Shown piece by piece: positions 6,902-10,050 of a stretch of 10,050 bases of DNA. Source of the stretch: Chrysochromulina tobinii (Eukaryota > Haptophyta > Prymnesiales > Chrysochromulinaceae); the NCBI GenBank assembly GCA_001275005.1, contig JWZX01000184.1, positions 1 to 10,050 on the forward strand, in the 5' to 3' direction. The notes below the pieces were generated by a model, which worked only from the letters and a program-made list of their open reading frames with translations, searched no databases and was not told the origin of the DNA. The position numbers were made by a program, and so were the translations under genes. The first letter of the stretch is position 1. Each line of letters starts with the position of its first letter.

Positions 6902-7346
6902 GCCGAGCGTGTAAAGCCGGTGAAGGCTGAAGCGAGTGTGGGCGTACTGCTGCTGCTCAACACAACGCGCACACGCTCCGGACCCCCAAGCTGCAAGCAC
7001 GAGGGCCTCTATCGCTATGGACTCGCCGCGCATGACGCGCCGTGTGGGAAACTTTACCGCTTGATTGCATTATATGCGCACGATGATTGAATGTGTTTGA
7101 TTTCGAACCACTTTTGCGAGGTGGCGTGTCTTTGCATGTCGTTGCCGCGCCCGAGGAGCGAGGTCTTGTCCTCGGTACTGCGATACTTCCATACTTGGTA
7201 ACGCGCCCCTTCCTAACTGTCAGTACGATATGATGTGCGGCGTGTCGACGGACGATGCAATGCCGGCCAGTGCCGCCGCCCCATCACTGATGGCCACACC
7301 ACTGATGGTCTGCGATGGTCCCCGGTGGCGCCCATCACGGCGCCCA
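6902..7346. other. Convergent intergenic region
   Basis: 445 bp between the stop codons of two converging genes, so it should hold both 3' UTRs. A relatively AT-rich stretch (about 7060-7110) follows the SGNH gene. Near 7283-7350 there are short repeats of cccatcac and a small ccatca-c-tgatgg palindrome. No canonical AATAAA and no gene were seen. Confidence 0.5.
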
Positions 7347-8423
7347 TCACCGCGTCAGGAGCGAGGCAGCGAGGGCCAATTGCAACTGCGCCTCCTCATC
7401 AAGCTCATCAAGGGGACCAGCGCCGGGCGGCGGGGGCATCGGCAGCCCGGTCGAAGGTCCGCCCACGCCGCCGCTCAAAAGCGCCCCTCGACTCACCGGG
7501 GCATAGGCATTCGGACCGACCTTGTCGAGGCAGACCCACTCGGGAAATCCAGTCAGGTCCCAGATCTTCGTCTGCGCGTCCCCCTCTGGCAAAAAGGTGC
7601 TCGCCACGTGGCCGGCCGCCCAGCGCAGCTGCAGTAGCAGCTCCTCGAAGGACGGGCCGTCCTTGTAGAAGACGCCCTTGAGTCCCACTCGAGCCACCGC
7701 CGCGTGTCCGGGTCGCGTCGCGTACAGCCGCGCCTGGTTCCCCAGCTCGTCGTAGCTGCGCTTCTCGGCCGAGCCGTCGCCCACGACGAGCACCTGGCGC
7801 GGCAGCGCGACCTTAGGCGGTCGATGCGTCTCGTCCCACTGGCGCGGCAGCTGCTTCTCGGACACGAAGTGGAAGAACATGTCCGTCTTGTACCACTCGG
7901 CGTAGTTGTCCACCTCAGAGCCGATGTCGGTCATGTACTTGAGCCCGGCCGGCTTCTTGACCATGTACTTGTTGCCATACGAGTCGCGGTACTTGGCTGG
8001 CAGGCTGTCGAGCAGCGCCTTCGTCTCGGGCAGCAGCACCGCCGAGCTCTTGTCGTACCAGCTCTTGCACGCATGGGTCACTATCCTCACGTCGCCCACC
8101 CGCTGCAGCGCCCGGACGAACTCGCTGATCGCCTCGGAGAGTGCGCGCACCTTGCTCTCGCGGAGCGGCTGCGCGGCGTCGGGCTCGACGCGCGCCTTCC
8201 ATGCCGATGTCGGGAAGAGCGTGTCGTCCCAGTCCACAAGGATCAGGTTATGCGCGCCCATGAAAAACCTGTCCTCGTCGCCCGGCTGCGCGTCGGCGGC
8301 CGGCGGCACGTCGCCGCCAGAGGCGGCCGCCGCCTCCTTGGCAGCCCGCTTAGCCGCCGCGGCCGCCTTCATCTCCTGCGCCTTACGTTTGGCAGCCTCG
8401 ATCTTGTCGGCGTGTGTCGACAT
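7347..8423 (-). CDS. HAD-superfamily hydrolase-like protein with C-terminal UIM-like motif
   Basis: 358 codons from ATG at 8421-8423 to TGA at 7347-7349. HAD motif I is complete: ILVDWDDTLF with the DxDxT residues Asp64, Asp66 and Thr68. IVTHA (114-118) supplies the motif II Thr116. VLVVGDGSAEKRSYDE (211-226) fits the acidic motif IV (Asp216). Lys159 or a nearby lysine could be motif III. HAD proteins are mostly magnesium-dependent phosphatases; a protein or small-molecule substrate cannot be told. The N-terminus (1-35) is an Ala/Lys helix. The end (residues 342-355, DEEAQLQLALAASL) fits the ubiquitin-interacting motif: acidic patch, Leu347, Ala350 and Ser354. The frame extends upstream to 8726, but that stretch is low-complexity and looks untranslated, so Met at 8423 was chosen. 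GC is very high, unlike the next minus-strand gene. Confidence 0.8.
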   Translation of the reverse strand: MSTHADKIEAAKRKAQEMKAAAAAKRAAKEAAAASGGDVPPAADAQPGDEDRFFMGAHNLILVDWDDTLFPTSAWKARVEPDAAQPLRESKVRALSEAISEFVRALQRVGDVRIVTHACKSWYDKSSAVLLPETKALLDSLPAKYRDSYGNKYMVKKPAGLKYMTDIGSEVDNYAEWYKTDMFFHFVSEKQLPRQWDETHRPPKVALPRQVLVVGDGSAEKRSYDELGNQARLYATRPGHAAVARVGLKGVFYKDGPSFEELLLQLRWAAGHVASTFLPEGDAQTKIWDLTGFPEWVCLDKVGPNAYAPVSRGALLSGGVGGPSTGLPMPPPPGAGPLDELDEEAQLQLALAASLLTR

Positions 8424-8660
8424 GTGTGGGTGGATCTGTGGGTGGCCTAAAACTTTCGCGCGTCCACAGAGACGGCGGGTTTGCTGCTGCTGTGAAACAC
8501 GGAGGTGTGGCTGACACAGGCCGATAACCCTTCCCCCTTCCCCCCAGCTTCCCCCTAACGTGACCCGATAGTACATGTACCGATTGTGCGCCCGCGTGTC
8601 CCGTGTGAACGTTAACACGACAGACGCGACAACCGGTGCTACGGCACTGTTACAATTGTA

Positions 8661-8682
8661 CCCGTGTGTGTCCCGTGTGTGT
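8661..8682. repeat. Tandem 11-bp cccgtgtgtgt repeat
   Basis: Two exact units, 8661-8671 and 8672-8682. A related cccgcgtgt/cccgtgtg pair lies near 8591-8607. It is simple-sequence DNA in the putative HAD promoter. Confidence 0.85.
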
Positions 8683-8799
8683 CCCGGCTCCCCCCGGTCC
8701 CCCGGTGAAGACCGATTGAGAACCAAATATCATAACTACCGCCCTTTTTTTCTCACCGAAGAGGCCACTTGGCGAAAATTCATTTCCAAAAGATAACCC

Positions 8800-8830
8800 C
8801 CGGTGATGTCTTCTAACCGGTGTCTTCTAA
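8800..8830. repeat. Short tandem repeat, ccggtg(atg)tcttctaa
   Basis: ccggtgatgtcttctaa (8800-8816) is followed at once by ccggtgtcttctaa (8817-8830), the same unit minus 3 bp. It lies directly beside the stem-loop at 8836-8875. Confidence 0.8.
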
Positions 8831-8835
8831 ACGGA

Positions 8836-8875
8836 AAATTTTACTAAACGTTTTACTTTCCTTTTAGTAAAATTT
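8836..8875 (-). terminator. AT-rich 13-bp perfect stem-loop past the glycosyltransferase-like stop
   Basis: aaattttactaaa (8836-8848) pairs without mismatch with tttagtaaaattt (8863-8875) around a 14-nt loop. In the minus-strand transcript it falls about 37 nt after the stop codon. It could be a 3'-UTR structure or the end of a small mobile element; calling it a terminator is inference, the inverted repeat itself is certain. Confidence 0.4.
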
Positions 8876-8911
8876 CAGAAACCTCACCCTCCCTCGACCC
8901 CCTCCCTCAGG

Positions 8912-9814
8912 TCAATTATGGACTGTGGTCGAATTCTGCATGAGGATGAGCGATTCGGTTTTGTTTGCTTGTGGATGTTGCAGCTTGCACTCCTCCAGTA
9001 CTCCACCCAGCGGCCAGTTTACACATGGCATCATGGTTGAACGAAGAGAGTCGTTCCGAGCCATAACATTGATGCGCGTGTGAAGTAGTGTCGCTTTCCA
9101 ACCTCGAGACTGGAAGTTCAAAATTGATGAAGGGATCTTGTCTTTCCGTAAGGTGGCGTAAGCACCTCCTCCTGAGATCCCATGAATGAAGTAATCGCTG
9201 ATCGGGAAAGGCGAGGCGGAATAAGTCGCATTCGGGCAAACTAACCTCCAGTTTCTACGCCACCCGCAGATGCCCGCCGCAGTCTGGTTTGAACTCTTAG
9301 TCATGGCGAACTGACCATGAGAAAGAGCACTAGGCATCCGCCTCAAGTCCCAGTGTAGAAACAGAGACCAGACGTACAGGTCGTCCAGGTAGAGGTTTTC
9401 TTGAAACCATATCTTCTTGCAAGGGTATTCGACATCCATGAATGCCTGGCTACTGAGATTTACGCTCGAATTGGCAAAGAATCGAAGCGATGGATTGCAG
9501 AGACATGTGCGGGCAAGTATCGCAGCGTCGAAATCATAGAAATTAAGAAGCTTCTGTACGAAGCTGCGTGTGGCGGGGCTCACCCTGAGCGCCAGGATTC
9601 CGGTATCAACTATCCAAGTATGATCCTCTTTTAGACGGCTGAGCCCCACTCTCGGATTGTCACCAAGCTTATTTGTCCATGCGGCATTTCCAAACCTGAA
9701 CGACGGAAGGTATGTGACATCGAAGCGCTGCATGAAACTGAAGGAGAATTCGAGGTCCGACGATTTGAAGCTGACATCGAAGTCAAGCCAGAGAAGTTGA
9801 GAATTCAAGCTCAT
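8912..9814 (-). CDS. Glycosyltransferase-like protein, probably lacking its 5' part
   Basis: 300 codons from the first ATG to TGA at 8912-8914. LLWLDFDVSF carries a DxD motif (Asp11, Asp13) as in metal-dependent nucleotide-sugar transferases, and IVDTGILALRVSPATRSFV (68-86) resembles the usual (D/N)-T-G-lr-tr segment that follows it in such folds. Several N-glycosylation sequons (N115, N119 and others further on) fit a lumenal or secreted enzyme. The DxD is only 10 residues from the ATG, too close for a whole GT-A domain, and the frame is open for 23 more codons upstream (to 9883, after TGA at 9884-9886), ending GPYDALQR, with no Met. An intron acceptor such as ctgcag or ccccag in that stretch, and an upstream exon, are therefore likely. 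GC is near 48% in a sampled line (9061-9120), far below its neighbours, so recent acquisition is possible. The exact family is unknown. Confidence 0.55.
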   Translation of the reverse strand: MSLNSQLLWLDFDVSFKSSDLEFSFSFMQRFDVTYLPSFRFGNAAWTNKLGDNPRVGLSRLKEDHTWIVDTGILALRVSPATRSFVQKLLNFYDFDAAILARTCLCNPSLRFFANSSVNLSSQAFMDVEYPCKKIWFQENLYLDDLYVWSLFLHWDLRRMPSALSHGQFAMTKSSNQTAAGICGWRRNWRLVCPNATYSASPFPISDYFIHGISGGGAYATLRKDKIPSSILNFQSRGWKATLLHTRINVMARNDSLRSTMMPCVNWPLGGVLEECKLQHPQANKTESLILMQNSTTVHN

Positions 9815-10050
9815 CCTCTGCAGTGCGTCATATGGGCCCAGGGGGCGAGGGCTGGGGACCCGCTTTTCTTTTCGTCTCTCTATTCAAAAACTTGCACCCA
9901 GACCCGGCCTCCCACGCAGCCGGGCGGGTCGGCGGCGGGCGCAGGCCTGCGGCGCACGCCGCCAGCCGGGCCGGCATCGGTGCGAGGCAGCCTCTGTGGG
10001 TTACGCACACGCACCAGGCGGGGAGGCGACGATGGCGGGGCGCGGCGCGT
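9815..10050. other. GC-rich flank upstream of the glycosyltransferase-like frame
   Basis: The first 69 bases may still be coding on the minus strand (see the glycosyltransferase entry). The rest is GC-rich, with a perfect 12-bp palindrome cgcaggcctgcg (9940-9951). An ATG at 10032 on the plus strand has A at -3 and G at +4 and could start another gene, but only six codons are visible. A 60-codon minus-strand frame (9828-10010) has no recognisable content. Confidence 0.35.

Larger units (their letters stand above)
8424..8911. other. Intergenic region upstream of the HAD gene
   Basis: 488 bp between the HAD start and the stop of the glycosyltransferase-like gene, both on the minus strand. It holds C-rich tracts (about 8528-8556 and 8684-8703), cccgtgtgtgt repeats, an AT-richer stretch (about 8715-8880) with a gtcttctaa repeat and a strong stem-loop. 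The HAD promoter should lie here. No gene was found. Confidence 0.5.

Noticed and set aside
7704-8450. 248-codon plus-strand frame
   Set aside because: Entirely antisense to the HAD gene, which has intact catalytic motifs; open antisense frames are expected at this GC content.
8424-8726. N-terminal extension of the HAD frame by 101 codons
   Set aside because: It reads through C-rich and GT-rich simple sequence with no protein-like character; Met at 8423 starts the Ala/Lys helix that leads into the domain.

Overview
The window looks like nuclear DNA of a GC-rich unicellular eukaryote. An alga of the haptophyte kind is the likeliest guess, but no lineage marker is present, so the taxon is inference. 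Supporting signs are long intronless GC-rich frames without operon layout, proline-rich (SPPP) wall-type sequence, an EF-hand protein, pentatricopeptide-like repeats, a ubiquitin-interacting-type motif and roomy intergenic spacers. No rRNA, tRNA, CRISPR array or bacterial signal was found.

Left part (1-3180). A long minus-strand frame (7-2199) carries a block resembling the N-terminal domain of Helitron Rep/helicase proteins, but it stops in an acidic tail with no HUH nuclease or helicase. Its first 90 or so codons lie in a segment of about 270 bp (1850-2120) that recurs in decayed form at 2912-3179. Downstream of the second copy, in the same orientation, is a broken PPR-like array (about 2485-2905) made of two near-tandem 150-170 bp repeats. 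These carry stops, a 1-bp indel and a perfect 20-bp tandem duplication. One head module thus sits in front of two unrelated bodies, which suggests transposon-linked shuffling or gene capture.

Middle (3007-6901). Two plus-strand genes follow. The first is an EF-hand protein with two intact calcium loops; its nominal start lies inside the second repeat copy, so the true start is probably near 3292. The second is an SGNH/GDSL hydrolase followed by a hydroxyproline-type proline-rich stalk, one membrane helix and a charged tail. The spacer between them (4861-5434) holds a GTATAC-containing direct repeat and a perfect hairpin.

Right part (6902-10050). Two minus-strand genes follow: a HAD-superfamily protein ending in a UIM-like helix, and a lower-GC glycosyltransferase-like frame with a DxD motif that appears to lack its 5' exon(s). 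Between them lies an AT-rich perfect 13-bp stem-loop just past the glycosyltransferase stop. The genes show no evident shared pathway; the window reads as ordinary genes flanked by a mobile-element-derived accessory segment.
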